From Flagellimonas aequoris (GTDB taxonomy: Bacteria > Bacteroidota > Bacteroidia > Flavobacteriales > Flavobacteriaceae), in the NCBI RefSeq assembly GCF_003584165.1, contig NZ_QXFJ01000008.1, positions 310,001 through 374,000 on the forward strand: a DNA stretch of 64,000 nucleotides, read 5' to 3'. Below are positions 37,332 through 46,471 of the stretch, piece after piece. Position 1 is the stretch's first letter. Each line of letters begins with the position of its first letter. The notes under the pieces are model-generated. The model was not told the origin of the DNA. It did no database searches and saw only the letters and a list, made by a program, of their open reading frames with translations. The translations under genes and the position numbers were made by a program.

Positions 37332-38080
37332 AAGGAAAATGGTTGACATATTTGTTTTTGCTCTTGATAGCATGCAACGGGGATAACGTCCCCGATTGCT
37401 TTCAAAATGCAGGGGATTTGGTTCGTGTACCTGTAGATGTTCCAGAATTTACCACCATGACGGTTTTTGAAAACGTGAAAGTAGTACTGAAACAAGGGGA
37501 AGAACAATCGGTGGAAATCGAAACCGGTGAGTATTTGCTCGATGATGTTTCCGCTGAGGTGGAGGAAGGCCGATTGATACTTCGGAATGAGAATAGCTGC
37601 AATTATGTGAGAGAATACGGTTTGACCACAGTGTATGTGACTTCCCCAAACATCACTGAAATAAGAAGCAGCACAGGATTGCCCATAACTAGCGATGGCG
37701 TCTTGGATTATCCAAGTATCTCCCTTATATCTGAAAGCTTTACCAATCCTGAAACCGAGACTACGGATGGTTCTTTTGATTTGGAGATGAATTCAACCAC
37801 TGTAAGTATTGTGGTGAACGGGATTGCTTATTTTAAATTGAGAGGCCTGACCACCAATCTTAATGTAACCGTTGCCGCTGGGGATTCCAGGATAGAGGCC
37901 GAAGAACTGATGGCAAACTCGGTCTCCATCAATCATAGGGGCACCAATGATGTCTATGTTAACCCCCAACAACGGATCAGTGGTGTCATTAGGGGAACGG
38001 GGGACGTAATCAGTGTCAATAGACCTCCTGAGGTTGATGTGGAAGAATTGTACAATGGCCGACTCATTTTCCAAGATTGA
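37328..38080 (+). CDS. Head-GIN (DUF2807) lipoprotein
   Basis: A 250-residue lipoprotein with signal [16 protein letters not shown] (Cys16). The mature part is a beta-solenoid-like repeat of the DUF2807 type ([25 protein letters not shown], then [16 protein letters not shown]). DUF2807 proteins are envelope proteins of unknown ligand, common in Bacteroidota. It is translationally coupled (ATGA) to the PagL-like gene. A second DUF2807 protein is encoded at 49694. Confidence 0.85.
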   Translation: MKGKWLTYLFLLLIACNGDNVPDCFQNAGDLVRVPVDVPEFTTMTVFENVKVVLKQGEEQSVEIETGEYLLDDVSAEVEEGRLILRNENSCNYVREYGLTTVYVTSPNITEIRSSTGLPITSDGVLDYPSISLISESFTNPETETTDGSFDLEMNSTTVSIVVNGIAYFKLRGLTTNLNVTVAAGDSRIEAEELMANSVSINHRGTNDVYVNPQQRISGVIRGTGDVISVNRPPEVDVEELYNGRLIFQD

Positions 38081-38141
38081 GGATCCCCGTCCAAACTATG
38101 ACATAAATCCATAGAATCCAGTGGATTTCTAGGTACCTTTG

Positions 38142-39233
38142 ATGTACCAAAATCGGATACGTTTGAAAGGTCTTTTTCCCTTTATTAAATGTCTGTTTTC
38201 TCCATACCCAAAGGTCAAATCGCTGGATGGGCTTTCTGGGATTGAAAAAGCCGATGCCCAGTTCCATAACCTAGTGGCCGAAAAGAAAGTGCCTGGATTG
38301 GGAGTCACTATTTTGGACAAAGGGGAAATCATGCTTCAAAAAGGATATGGCTTTGCGCATTTGGAGGACAGATCCCGAATTGAGCCCAAACATACCATTT
38401 TTAGAATTGCCAGTATTTCCAAATGTATCACGGCATTGGCCTTAGGCAAAATGATGGAGGAAGGTTTAATCGATTTGGATGCTTCATTTTATAAGTATGT
38501 GCCCTACTACCCCAAGAAGGAATACTATTTTACGTTACGACAATTAGCCGGACATACGGCCGGGATTCGCGGTTACAGGGGGAAGGAATTTGCCCTGAAC
38601 CAAGATTTTTGCATCAAGAACAGCATTGAGGTGTTTCAAAAAGACCCTTTGGAATTCGAGCCTGGAAAAGGGTACCTCTACAATAGTTTCGATTTTGTAC
38701 TCCTTTCCTTGGCCATGCAAGAGGCCTGTGGCATTCCGTTTCAGGATTATGTGCAAGAGAAGGTACTGGTTCCTTTGGAGTTAAACGCCACTTTTACTAC
38801 TGAACAAGACCACTTGAAAACGGCCAGTTTTTATACCAAACGATCCTTGTGTTTTAAAAAAGCCGTTGAGGTGAACAACGCATACAAAGTAGCAGGAGGC
38901 GGATTTCTCTCCACCAGCGATGATATTGCCCAACTCGGTCAGGCCATTTTAGAACGCAAGTTGCTGAAAAAGGAAACGTATGACCAATTATTGACTTCCC
39001 AAATGGTAAATGGCAAGCCCACCTATTATGGATTGGGCTTTCAGGTGAGCCGAGATGCGGCGGGAAGGGATTTTGTGGGACATGTGGGCAATAGCGTGGG
39101 TGCTTATACCAATCTTTTCATCTATCCCAAGGAAGAAAAAGTAATTTCCATCTTGATCAATTGTACCGATCCCAAAGTGCAACCATTTTTGGATGGGGCC
39201 ATTGATGCTGCATTGGATTTGGGAACTTCATGA
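38142..39233 (+). CDS. Serine hydrolase, class C beta-lactamase family
   Basis: A 363-residue penicillin-binding-protein-like serine hydrolase. The SxxK motif is Ser91-Ile-Ser-Lys94 and a HVG triad (GHVGNSVGA) stands in the KTG position. A Tyr-Asn in GYLYNSFDF may be the second motif. There is no convincing signal peptide, so it may be cytoplasmic or use a non-classical anchor. Family members are D-aminopeptidases, esterases or beta-lactamases; which applies is not clear. The ATG at 38142 is preferred to the TTG three bases earlier. Confidence 0.88.
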   Translation: MYQNRIRLKGLFPFIKCLFSPYPKVKSLDGLSGIEKADAQFHNLVAEKKVPGLGVTILDKGEIMLQKGYGFAHLEDRSRIEPKHTIFRIASISKCITALALGKMMEEGLIDLDASFYKYVPYYPKKEYYFTLRQLAGHTAGIRGYRGKEFALNQDFCIKNSIEVFQKDPLEFEPGKGYLYNSFDFVLLSLAMQEACGIPFQDYVQEKVLVPLELNATFTTEQDHLKTASFYTKRSLCFKKAVEVNNAYKVAGGGFLSTSDDIAQLGQAILERKLLKKETYDQLLTSQMVNGKPTYYGLGFQVSRDAAGRDFVGHVGNSVGAYTNLFIYPKEEKVISILINCTDPKVQPFLDGAIDAALDLGTS

Positions 39234-39236
39234 TTT

Positions 39237-39989
39237 TTGTTGAAATTTATTCAAAATAGACTACCGATCTTGAGGCGTTTGCATTATTTGGTTCCATTGT
39301 TTTTCCTATTATTGATGGGAAGTCTCCATGCCGGGGAACGTTTTTCTTTTGAAATGGCAATGGTCCCGACCGATAGTGTCCAAGACAGCTTAAGCTCAAG
39401 GGAATGGAAAAAGTTCAAATCTTTTGAGGCCCAACTGCAATCCTCACAGCTATCAAAAACAGATAAGGAAAACCAATTGACAGGGTATGCCCGGGACTCG
39501 TTGAATATTTTAAGGGTAAAGCTCGTGGCCATGAAGGTTTTGGAGGAAAAAAATCTTTTGAACAGGGATATCGCCGAAAATACCTCATACTATACCACAT
39601 TGTTGGAAAAACTGAAAGAAAGCGAGATTCCACCCTCGGAATATCTTTTTTTGGAAGAAAAGCTGGCTTACTTGAACCAGGAAGCCTTGAACGGGAGTTT
39701 GCAACTAAGTAGGTGGATGAACATCGGCTTGGTTTTACTTGTCGCGTTTTTGGGCTACATGCTGTTTCGGCAAAGAAAAAGGCAGGACAAAACCATTTTG
39801 CCCGAACTCAGCAAACAGGAAACCATGGTGCGCAACCTGATTTTGCAGGGCAAAAGCAATAAGGAAATCGCCAATGAACTTTTTATAAGCTTGAGTACCG
39901 TAAAGAGCCATATTACCAACATCTATGGTAAATTGAACATATCCAATAGGCGGGAACTCCTCGAAAATAGTACGGGTGCTAGCACCTAA
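39237..39989 (+). CDS. Membrane-anchored LuxR-type regulator
   Basis: A 250-residue protein starting at TTG. It has a hydrophobic N-terminal segment (LVPLFFLLLMGSLHA, likely signal or anchor), a helical extracytoplasmic region of about 120 residues, a transmembrane helix (about 163-177, IGLVLLVAFLGYMLF) and a C-terminal LuxR helix-turn-helix (about 188-245) with GKSNKEIANELFISLSTVKSHITNIYGKL. DNA binding therefore happens at the membrane. No receiver domain is present. It lies 65 bases before a TonB-dependent receptor gene and 3 bases after the serine hydrolase gene, so it probably senses an envelope signal linked to one of them. Confidence 0.85.
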   Translation: MLKFIQNRLPILRRLHYLVPLFFLLLMGSLHAGERFSFEMAMVPTDSVQDSLSSREWKKFKSFEAQLQSSQLSKTDKENQLTGYARDSLNILRVKLVAMKVLEEKNLLNRDIAENTSYYTTLLEKLKESEIPPSEYLFLEEKLAYLNQEALNGSLQLSRWMNIGLVLLVAFLGYMLFRQRKRQDKTILPELSKQETMVRNLILQGKSNKEIANELFISLSTVKSHITNIYGKLNISNRRELLENSTGAST

Positions 39990-40054
39990 TTCAGACCAAT
40001 TGGGCTTTCTATAGGCTTACTTTCCCTCTTAATTTGTTTCAAAATTGAACGGTT

Positions 40055-42379
40055 TTGAAACATCTACTCTGGTTTTTTCTCGTGTGTTACTTTTCCGCAT
40101 TTGGTCAAGAACAATTCATTTTAAAAGGAAAAGTTTTTGACGGTCAAGATAGGCCCATACCTATTGGTGATGTTTTGTTGTTCGATACAAACAAGGAAAA
40201 CCTGATTGAATACACTACTTTGGTAGACGGAGTGTTCGTGTTGGATAAGGTGACCGAAGGGGAATTTTGGCTGGAAGTTTCTGCTTTGGGATACAAAAAG
40301 TACTCCCAAAAAGTAAGCATGGCAGAGAATAGTGAGGTGTCCTTGCAACTTGAAGAGGAAGTGACCAAACTGGACAATGTAGAGGTAACGGCCTTGAAGA
40401 ATCCATTCACCAATACCAACGGCAATTTGAAGATTGATGTGCAGAACCCCATCTTTTCTTCCATAGTGGACCCCTTGGAAGTGCTTGCAAAGCTACCCAA
40501 CATTCAAATTTCACCGGACAGGGAGTCTATTTCTGTCATAGCAAGGGGAGCCCCACTGATTTATCTGGGGAACCAACGCATAACCTTGGATGAATTTTTG
40601 GGACTGTCGGTAGATAGTATGGAAAGCATAGAACTGATCAATAATCCATCACCAAAATATGAAGCAGAGGGGCAGGCCGTGATTGTGGTTCGCCTCAAAA
40701 AGAATACGGATAAAGGGGCTATGTTAAGCCTCGGTGAAACATTGTCTTTCAGACAGAACACCAACAATTATCTAAGTTCCAACGGAAGTTTTTCCAATGG
40801 AAAATGGAACTTGCGTGGCAATCTCAATTACAATGTAATTGGGCAATGGGAGAGCAATACGTTTGCGTTTGCTATTCCGGAGGAGGACATTTATTCGGAT
40901 TATTTGGTGCTCATTCCAGATAACCACAGGATACAGGTAAACACGGGACTGGGGTTCTATTATCCCATTAACGATAAAGATTACGTGTCTTTCAATACCA
41001 CTTACCGATTGCAAACCGATGATGCCGATTTTGAAACGACCACTTTCGTTCGGGATGGAAACCAAGAGGACGAAGTGCTGTCCGAACCTAAGAATGATAA
41101 CCGTCGGCATTATTTTAGTGGCAACTTCAATTTCAATAAAAAGATAGCTGTTGATTGGAACCTGTTCACGGGAATCCAATATTCTTCCTTCTCACAAAAG
41201 TTGGATACCGATATCTTCAACAATTATAATGATGAAGGATTTTCTTTGGATCAATCCAGATACCAGGAGTACCAAATAGGGTCTCTGGCCGCCCGTATGG
41301 ATGTGGAACATACTGTTTCCGAACATGTAAAAAGCGAATTTGGAGTGAGTTGGAACGAAGCGCGGGCCGATGCGTATTCCAATGTGCTGCAATTGGACCC
41401 GCAACAAGAAGTGGCCGTTGATTATAATTATGATGAAAAGTTGTATGCTGCCTACTTGAACTTTAGTTCCAATCTTACCGACAAGCTGGATGTGAACATT
41501 GGGGCTCGGGTGGAACACAATGAAGTAAACGGCACCCTGAACAATGAAGCCAGCCCTGCAATCAGTAGAAAGAACACCAAAATTTTTCCCAAGGCTAGTC
41601 TCAATGTAAAGTTGGACAGCACCAAGACCCTTTCGTTGAACTATTCCAGAAACATTACCAGGCCAGATTTTTCCCGTACAAGCTCCGTTTCGGTTTTCAT
41701 CAACCCGTTTTTGGAATCTACCAACAACATCAACCTGCTACCAACCATAACCCAGCGGATTTCATCCAACCTACAATGGAAAAACAAGTCCTTTTTTCTG
41801 GAAGTTTATCAAAAGGAAAATCCATCATATTATGCCATCAGTTATGAGCCGATGGATACGATAGCGACTTTATCACCGATCAATCTGGAAAAGGAATCGG
41901 GTTTTTATGTGGGGGTCACCTTGCCGTTTTCCTATAAGATATGGACATCCACTACTTCCGTAAGTTTTAATTACAATAAAAACAAGGATGCATCTGCCAT
42001 TTTGACTACGGCCAAACCCTTTCTATATGCCTATACGGACCAACAAATAAAGGTGGCTAAGGATACCATTGTTTCTTTGGGGGGATGGATGATGACGGAG
42101 CGCAACGAAGGGGTGTATACCAGAAATGCCATGCTGGTACTCAACGCTTCGGTCACAAAAACTTTTTTTAACAAGCTCCAATGTGCCATCCGTTTGAACG
42201 ATATTACCAAAGCAATGAATTTTGAAGAAAGCTATGCCATCAACGGGGTGGAGGCCAACGGAACCTATTTTGCCGATGCCAGGGAAATTGCTTTTTCGAT
42301 GAAATATACGTTTGGGGACAACGCCTCATCCAAGTTCAAGAACAAGGATGTAGATGATAATTTGGACCGGATCAAATAG
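40055..42379 (+). CDS. TonB-dependent outer-membrane beta-barrel protein
   Basis: A 774-residue receptor with a signal peptide (ends YFSAFGQ), a carboxypeptidase-like regulatory domain (about 24-105), a plug with LDNVEVTALKNPF and a barrel of the OMP_b-brl_3 type without a SusD partner. These proteins are thought to import or export small ligands or to take part in surface signalling. It starts with TTG, preceded by the membrane LuxR gene, and converges with the decarboxylase gene with only 8 bases between. No C-terminal aromatic is evident, as it ends DNLDRIK. Confidence 0.88.
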   Translation: MKHLLWFFLVCYFSAFGQEQFILKGKVFDGQDRPIPIGDVLLFDTNKENLIEYTTLVDGVFVLDKVTEGEFWLEVSALGYKKYSQKVSMAENSEVSLQLEEEVTKLDNVEVTALKNPFTNTNGNLKIDVQNPIFSSIVDPLEVLAKLPNIQISPDRESISVIARGAPLIYLGNQRITLDEFLGLSVDSMESIELINNPSPKYEAEGQAVIVVRLKKNTDKGAMLSLGETLSFRQNTNNYLSSNGSFSNGKWNLRGNLNYNVIGQWESNTFAFAIPEEDIYSDYLVLIPDNHRIQVNTGLGFYYPINDKDYVSFNTTYRLQTDDADFETTTFVRDGNQEDEVLSEPKNDNRRHYFSGNFNFNKKIAVDWNLFTGIQYSSFSQKLDTDIFNNYNDEGFSLDQSRYQEYQIGSLAARMDVEHTVSEHVKSEFGVSWNEARADAYSNVLQLDPQQEVAVDYNYDEKLYAAYLNFSSNLTDKLDVNIGARVEHNEVNGTLNNEASPAISRKNTKIFPKASLNVKLDSTKTLSLNYSRNITRPDFSRTSSVSVFINPFLESTNNINLLPTITQRISSNLQWKNKSFFLEVYQKENPSYYAISYEPMDTIATLSPINLEKESGFYVGVTLPFSYKIWTSTTSVSFNYNKNKDASAILTTAKPFLYAYTDQQIKVAKDTIVSLGGWMMTERNEGVYTRNAMLVLNASVTKTFFNKLQCAIRLNDITKAMNFEESYAINGVEANGTYFADAREIAFSMKYTFGDNASSKFKNKDVDDNLDRIK

Positions 42380-42387
42380 GGTATGGG

Positions 42388-43836
42388 TCAGCTTATGGCC
42401 ATCTGTTCCTCAATTTCCAGGGCAAAGGTTTTACAGAGATCCAAAGTTTCCGTTACATCGTCCATAGTCGTTCTGGGATTGATCAAGCACATCCGCAACA
42501 CTACTTGATTGTTCAAAATGGTGGTAACCAACAGCGCTTTTCTGGATTCCACTACTTTATGGGAAATGTATTGGTTGATTTGGTCCAGTTCTTTCTCGCT
42601 GTAATGTTGCTTGATGGGATTGTACCTAAAATTGATGACCGCCAAAGTGGCCGGGAATACCACTTCCCAGCTTTTGCTGCCCCTCAATAGGTTTTCCACT
42701 TCTTCCGCAAGGTCGATATTGTAGGAAATGGCATCCCGAAATTCCTTTAGACCAAAGGTTTTTAAGGACATGTAAAACTTGAGCGCCCTGAATCTTCGGG
42801 TGAGTTGGATACCGTGGTCATAAAAATTGATCTCGGATGTGTTCCCTTCAATATCGCGAAGGTATTCCGGTTTTTCGGTGAAGGTATGGCTAAGATGTTT
42901 GTGATTTCGGACCAACAGGCATCCCATCTCATACGGTTGATAAAACCATTTGTGTGGATCAACGGTCAGTGAATCAGCTTTTTCAATGCCTTTCAGCATG
43001 TGCTTGCCCTTGGCAGATAAAATAGCTGCACCGCCATAAGCTCCATCAATATGGAACCAAATATCTTCCTTTTTGCAGATGCTGGCCAATTCTGGTAACG
43101 GATCCACGGTACCCGTATTGGTCGTTCCTGCGGAAGCGATAAGGCAGAAAGGGTGCAAACCTTCCAATCGGTCTTTGGCGATACAATTTTTCAGTTTGTT
43201 CAGCGCAAACTTGAACTCATTGTCCGTAGGAATGATCCGGATCTGTTCCTTTTTGAATCCCAAGACCCTGATGGCCTTGATGTTGGAAGAATGTGCCTGA
43301 TCGGACAGATAGATGATCGCTTTGGAGAAATCGTCCCCACATTTGATTCTTCGGGCCGTTGCCACGGCAGTCAGGTTGGCCATGGAGCCACCACTGGTAA
43401 AAATACCCCCTCCTTTTTTCTTCGGAAAACCAAAGATTTTCAACAACCATTGAACGGTCACGATTTCCAATTCCGCAGCTGCTGGACCAATGGACCATCC
43501 ACCAGAAAAAATATTATACCCCGTGGCCAAAGCGTCTGCCATGACACTGACGTAATTGCTGGGGCCCGGGACAAAGGAAAAAGACCTAGGGTGGGCCATA
43601 TTGGCACTATTGGTCATCACTTTCTCTAGGACAAATTCCAATACCTTTGTAGCATCCATGCCATTTTCCGGGGCCTCTTCCAAAAACAAGTTGTCCATTT
43701 CTTCCCGAGACCCAAAGGCTACCGGGAATTTTTCATGTTGGGTATGATGATGCTCCACAATGGCATCCACGATCTGGTAGCCGTACTTTTGCATTTCCTC
43801 TTTGGAAAGTTCCAATCTTGCGGTGTTCTTCTTCAT
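42388..43836 (-). CDS. PLP-dependent amino-acid decarboxylase (group II)
   Basis: A 482-residue decarboxylase of the aromatic-L-amino-acid / glutamate decarboxylase group. The PLP lysine is in DSLTVDPHKWFYQP, with HIDGAYGGAA and SAGTTNTGTVDPL also in place. The N-terminal GYQIVDAIVEHH and PRSFSFVPGPSNYVSV are typical of the aromatic branch (tyrosine, tryptophan or DOPA). Exact substrate is not determinable. It is divergently transcribed from the hemoglobin gene across about 130 bases and has no transporter nearby that would suggest an acid-resistance role. Confidence 0.9.
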   Translation of the reverse strand: MKKNTARLELSKEEMQKYGYQIVDAIVEHHHTQHEKFPVAFGSREEMDNLFLEEAPENGMDATKVLEFVLEKVMTNSANMAHPRSFSFVPGPSNYVSVMADALATGYNIFSGGWSIGPAAAELEIVTVQWLLKIFGFPKKKGGGIFTSGGSMANLTAVATARRIKCGDDFSKAIIYLSDQAHSSNIKAIRVLGFKKEQIRIIPTDNEFKFALNKLKNCIAKDRLEGLHPFCLIASAGTTNTGTVDPLPELASICKKEDIWFHIDGAYGGAAILSAKGKHMLKGIEKADSLTVDPHKWFYQPYEMGCLLVRNHKHLSHTFTEKPEYLRDIEGNTSEINFYDHGIQLTRRFRALKFYMSLKTFGLKEFRDAISYNIDLAEEVENLLRGSKSWEVVFPATLAVINFRYNPIKQHYSEKELDQINQYISHKVVESRKALLVTTILNNQVVLRMCLINPRTTMDDVTETLDLCKTFALEIEEQMAIS

Positions 43837-43965
43837 ACGTCCTGTTTCAGTTGGACTGCAAAAATATCACATTTGGAATGGCTGGAAACTGGAAAGACCA
43901 GAAATATGTTTTTTGGGGCAGTAATGCTACCTTTACCAATGGTACGCCCAAGGATGGTATTTGTT

Positions 43966-44367
43966 ATGGAAAAACAGGATATAGTGGACAGGCAAGGTAT
44001 CTCGTTGTTAGTGCATCGCTTTTATGAAAAAGTACGCGCTGACGAGGAAATAGGCCATTTTTTTAATGAAACGATTACTGATTGGCACGAACACATGGAA
44101 AAGTTGACCGATTTTTGGGAAATGAACCTGTTCTTTGCCCAAAAATACAAAGGGAACCCCATTCAAGTCCATGCAGAGTTGGATAGGGATATGGGCAGGA
44201 CCATTGATAATTATCATTTTGGGATATGGCTAAGGCATTGGTTTTCTACACTGGATTCCCATTTTAACGGTCCAAATGCGGAAAAGGCAAAACAACGGGC
44301 CAGAAACATTAGTGTACGAATGTTTTTTGCGATATATGAACAGCGTAAGCGGGACGGGGTCCTTTAA
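43966..44367 (+). CDS. Group III truncated hemoglobin
   Basis: A 133-residue heme protein. FYEKVRADEEIGHFF marks the N-terminal helices and WEMNLFFAQKYKGNP the distal region, and His84 in NYHFGIWLRHW is the likely proximal ligand, in the arrangement of trHb3 proteins. Possible roles are oxygen or nitric oxide binding or redox sensing. ATG at 43966 is the natural start; earlier in-frame starts overlap the opposite-strand decarboxylase gene. Convergent with gldA with 11 bases between. Confidence 0.92.
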   Translation: MEKQDIVDRQGISLLVHRFYEKVRADEEIGHFFNETITDWHEHMEKLTDFWEMNLFFAQKYKGNPIQVHAELDRDMGRTIDNYHFGIWLRHWFSTLDSHFNGPNAEKAKQRARNISVRMFFAIYEQRKRDGVL

Positions 44368-44378
44368 TATTCCCAAAA

Positions 44379-45272
44379 TTAACGGGTAAGTTCCGTAAAA
44401 AGACTTTCCAAATTTTTGTTCTTCCTGCTTAACTGAAGGGTTTTCAATTGGTTATCGTGCGCAAAATCGAAAACGGCGGGGCGCATATCGCTCGTAGTAT
44501 TGAAGGTAAGTTCGTATACAAATCCACCGGTGTTGGTCACTTTGGAAACATGGGGAAGTTGCTGTAGCAATTGCTCTTCCACACGGTAATCGAACTCCAC
44601 CTCAATGATCTGTTCCTCGGCTTCACGGAGTTCTTCCAATTTTTTATCGGCCACCAATTGTCCTTTGTTGATGATGATGACCCGATCGCACACGGCTTCC
44701 ACCTCTTTCATGATATGGGTGGATAGGAGAATGGTCTTTTCCTTACCAATATCGCGGATCAATTTGCGTATTTCGATGAGTTGGTTGGGATCCAGGCCAG
44801 TGGTAGGCTCATCCAAGATCAATACTTCGGGGTCATGGAGCAGGGCGGCGGCCAAGCCAACACGTTGTCGGTATCCTTTGGACAGTTGCCCAATTTTTTT
44901 GTGGGATTCCGGGGTAAGGCCGGTTTTTTCAATGACCTCCTCAATCTTCGACTTGGGCACGTGGTACACATCGGCATTGAATGCCAGATATTCCTTCACG
45001 TACATTTCCAGATATAACGGATTGTGTTCTGGAAGGTAACCGATGCTTTTTTGTACATCCCGTTCGGATTTCAACACATCGAACCCATTTACTTCCGCAT
45101 CGCCGCTATCCGCCTTGTAATAGGTGGTCAAGATCCGCATCATGGTGGATTTACCTGCCCCATTGGGACCTAAAAAACCTACTACTTCCCCCTTTTTGAT
45201 GGAGAAGGATACGTTGTTCAACGCTTTTTGGGGACCGAAGGTTTTGGTGATGTTCTGAACGGTGATGGACAT
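44379..45272 (-). CDS. gldA: Gliding-motility ABC transporter ATPase GldA
   Basis: ATP-binding subunit that works with the membrane proteins GldF and GldG in Flavobacterium-type gliding and surface adhesion. The 297 residues have Walker A GPNGAGKST, the signature LSKGYRQRVGLAAALLHDP, Walker B VLILDEPTTGLDP and the switch His in LLSTHIMKE. gldF and gldG are not in the window; in this family they usually lie at a separate locus. Presence of the gene does not prove that the strain glides. Confidence 0.93.
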   Translation of the reverse strand: MSITVQNITKTFGPQKALNNVSFSIKKGEVVGFLGPNGAGKSTMMRILTTYYKADSGDAEVNGFDVLKSERDVQKSIGYLPEHNPLYLEMYVKEYLAFNADVYHVPKSKIEEVIEKTGLTPESHKKIGQLSKGYRQRVGLAAALLHDPEVLILDEPTTGLDPNQLIEIRKLIRDIGKEKTILLSTHIMKEVEAVCDRVIIINKGQLVADKKLEELREAEEQIIEVEFDYRVEEQLLQQLPHVSKVTNTGGFVYELTFNTTSDMRPAVFDFAHDNQLKTLQLSRKNKNLESLFTELTR

Positions 45273-45507
45273 GCCATTGGATTTGATTGTTCAAAAATAC
45301 ACTTTTAGAAATATCGTTGACAACACTTGATGTAATAGTGCCAGTTTTTGGGCAATCGGCTTAAGAACATGTAAATTCTTAAAAAAGATGGTTTTCTGCA
45401 TGGTAAAATGCAACGAAATCTTCCAAATCGAAAAAAATCAAAAAAAAATTAAGGAAAGCTGTTGTTTTCGGATGGATTGGCTAAATTAGCCGAGAATTTA
45501 TTACGAG

Positions 45508-45579
45508 ATGACAAATACGTATTTCTGGAACGGTTTCTACTTTTACTTCTTTTTTAAGAGAGGTACGGGACTGTTGTGA
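45508..45579 (+). CDS. Aromatic-rich leader peptide of the phe/tyr operon attenuator
   Basis: A 23-residue open frame (ATG at 45508, TGA at 45577-45579) in the leader before pheA. Ten of the twelve residues 5-16 are aromatic: Tyr5, Phe6, Trp7, Phe10, Tyr11, Phe12, Tyr13, Phe14, Phe15, Phe16. A ribosome short of charged tRNA-Phe or tRNA-Tyr would stall there. The downstream CGGGACT (45566-45572) lies inside the last codons and can pair with AGTCCCG (45608-45614), the left arm of the terminator. This is the architecture of pheL/trpL-type attenuation. The peptide itself is not expected to have a function. Confidence 0.9.
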   Translation: MTNTYFWNGFYFYFFFKRGTGLL

Positions 45580-45605
45580 ATGCGTTTAAAGTATAACCAA
45601 TACAT

Positions 45606-45637
45606 AAAGTCCCGATTTAAATCGGGGCTTTTTTTTT
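45606..45637 (+). terminator. Attenuator terminator before pheA
   Basis: AAAGTCCCGATTT and AAATCGGGGCTTT form a 13-bp stem (one G-T pair) followed by a run of T residues, 3 bases before the pheA start codon. It is mutually exclusive with the antiterminator helix 45566-45572 / 45608-45614. Confidence 0.9.
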
Positions 45638-45640
45638 GCA

Positions 45641-46471
45641 ATGGGTTTAAAAATAGCCATTCAGGGAATTAAAGGTTCCAACCACCATAAGGTGGCCACG
45701 GATTTTTTTGGAAACGACATCGAATTATTGGAATGCAGTTCTTTTGATGCCATCATCGACCATTTGTTGACAGGGATGGCGGACAAAGGTGTTATGGCCA
45801 TTGAAAATTCTATTGCAGGTTCCATCATCCCCAATTACAATCTGGTGTACCATAATAAGATTCACATCATAGGGGAACATTATTTGAACATTCACCATCA
45901 TCTTATGGTACTCAAAGGCAGGACTTTTGAGGATATAAAAGAAGTGCATTCCCATCCCATGGCCTTGTTGCAGTGTAAGGAATTTTTTAGGGCCCATCCC
46001 CACATTAAATTGGTGGAAAGTGCGGATACCGCCGAAACGGCCAAACTCATCAAGGAGAAAAAACTGAAAAATATTGCGGCCATTGCCCCAAAAATGGCAG
46101 CTGAGCTGTATGGGTTGGATATCATTGCGGATAATATCCAGACCATAGTGAACAACGCAACACGGTTCATCATCCTTAAAAAACAGAATAAGGTGTTACC
46201 CAAGGAAGAGATTGATAAGGCTTCCTTGCGCTTTATCACCGATCACAAAAGGGGAAGTTTGGCCACGGTCTTGAACGTGATGAGCGATTGCAATATGAAC
46301 CTTACCAAAATACAGTCGCTTCCAGTTATTGAAACACCTTGGAAATATGCCTTTTTTGTGGACATGACCTTTGACAAATACGAACACTTTGCCAAGGCAA
46401 AATCCTTGCTGGAGATTATGGCAGAGGATTTTCAGGTGTTGGGCGAATATAAAAATGCATTGTTGCCATGA
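45641..46471 (+). CDS. pheA: Prephenate dehydratase
   Basis: Converts prephenate to phenylpyruvate, the committed step to phenylalanine. Its 276 residues comprise a two-lobed catalytic part (AIENSIAGSIIPNYNLV; NNATRFIIL with the catalytic Thr-Arg-Phe) and a C-terminal ACT domain (about 195-270, RGSLATVLNVMSDCNMNLTKIQSLP) that binds Phe for feedback inhibition. There is no chorismate mutase domain here; that is fused to the DAHP synthase three genes later. First structural gene behind the attenuator. Confidence 0.95.
   Translation: MGLKIAIQGIKGSNHHKVATDFFGNDIELLECSSFDAIIDHLLTGMADKGVMAIENSIAGSIIPNYNLVYHNKIHIIGEHYLNIHHHLMVLKGRTFEDIKEVHSHPMALLQCKEFFRAHPHIKLVESADTAETAKLIKEKKLKNIAAIAPKMAAELYGLDIIADNIQTIVNNATRFIILKKQNKVLPKEEIDKASLRFITDHKRGSLATVLNVMSDCNMNLTKIQSLPVIETPWKYAFFVDMTFDKYEHFAKAKSLLEIMAEDFQVLGEYKNALLP

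Noticed and set aside
42388..44367. Decarboxylase and truncated hemoglobin as one functional unit
   Set aside because: They are divergent neighbours with no family-level link; shared control is possible but unsupported.
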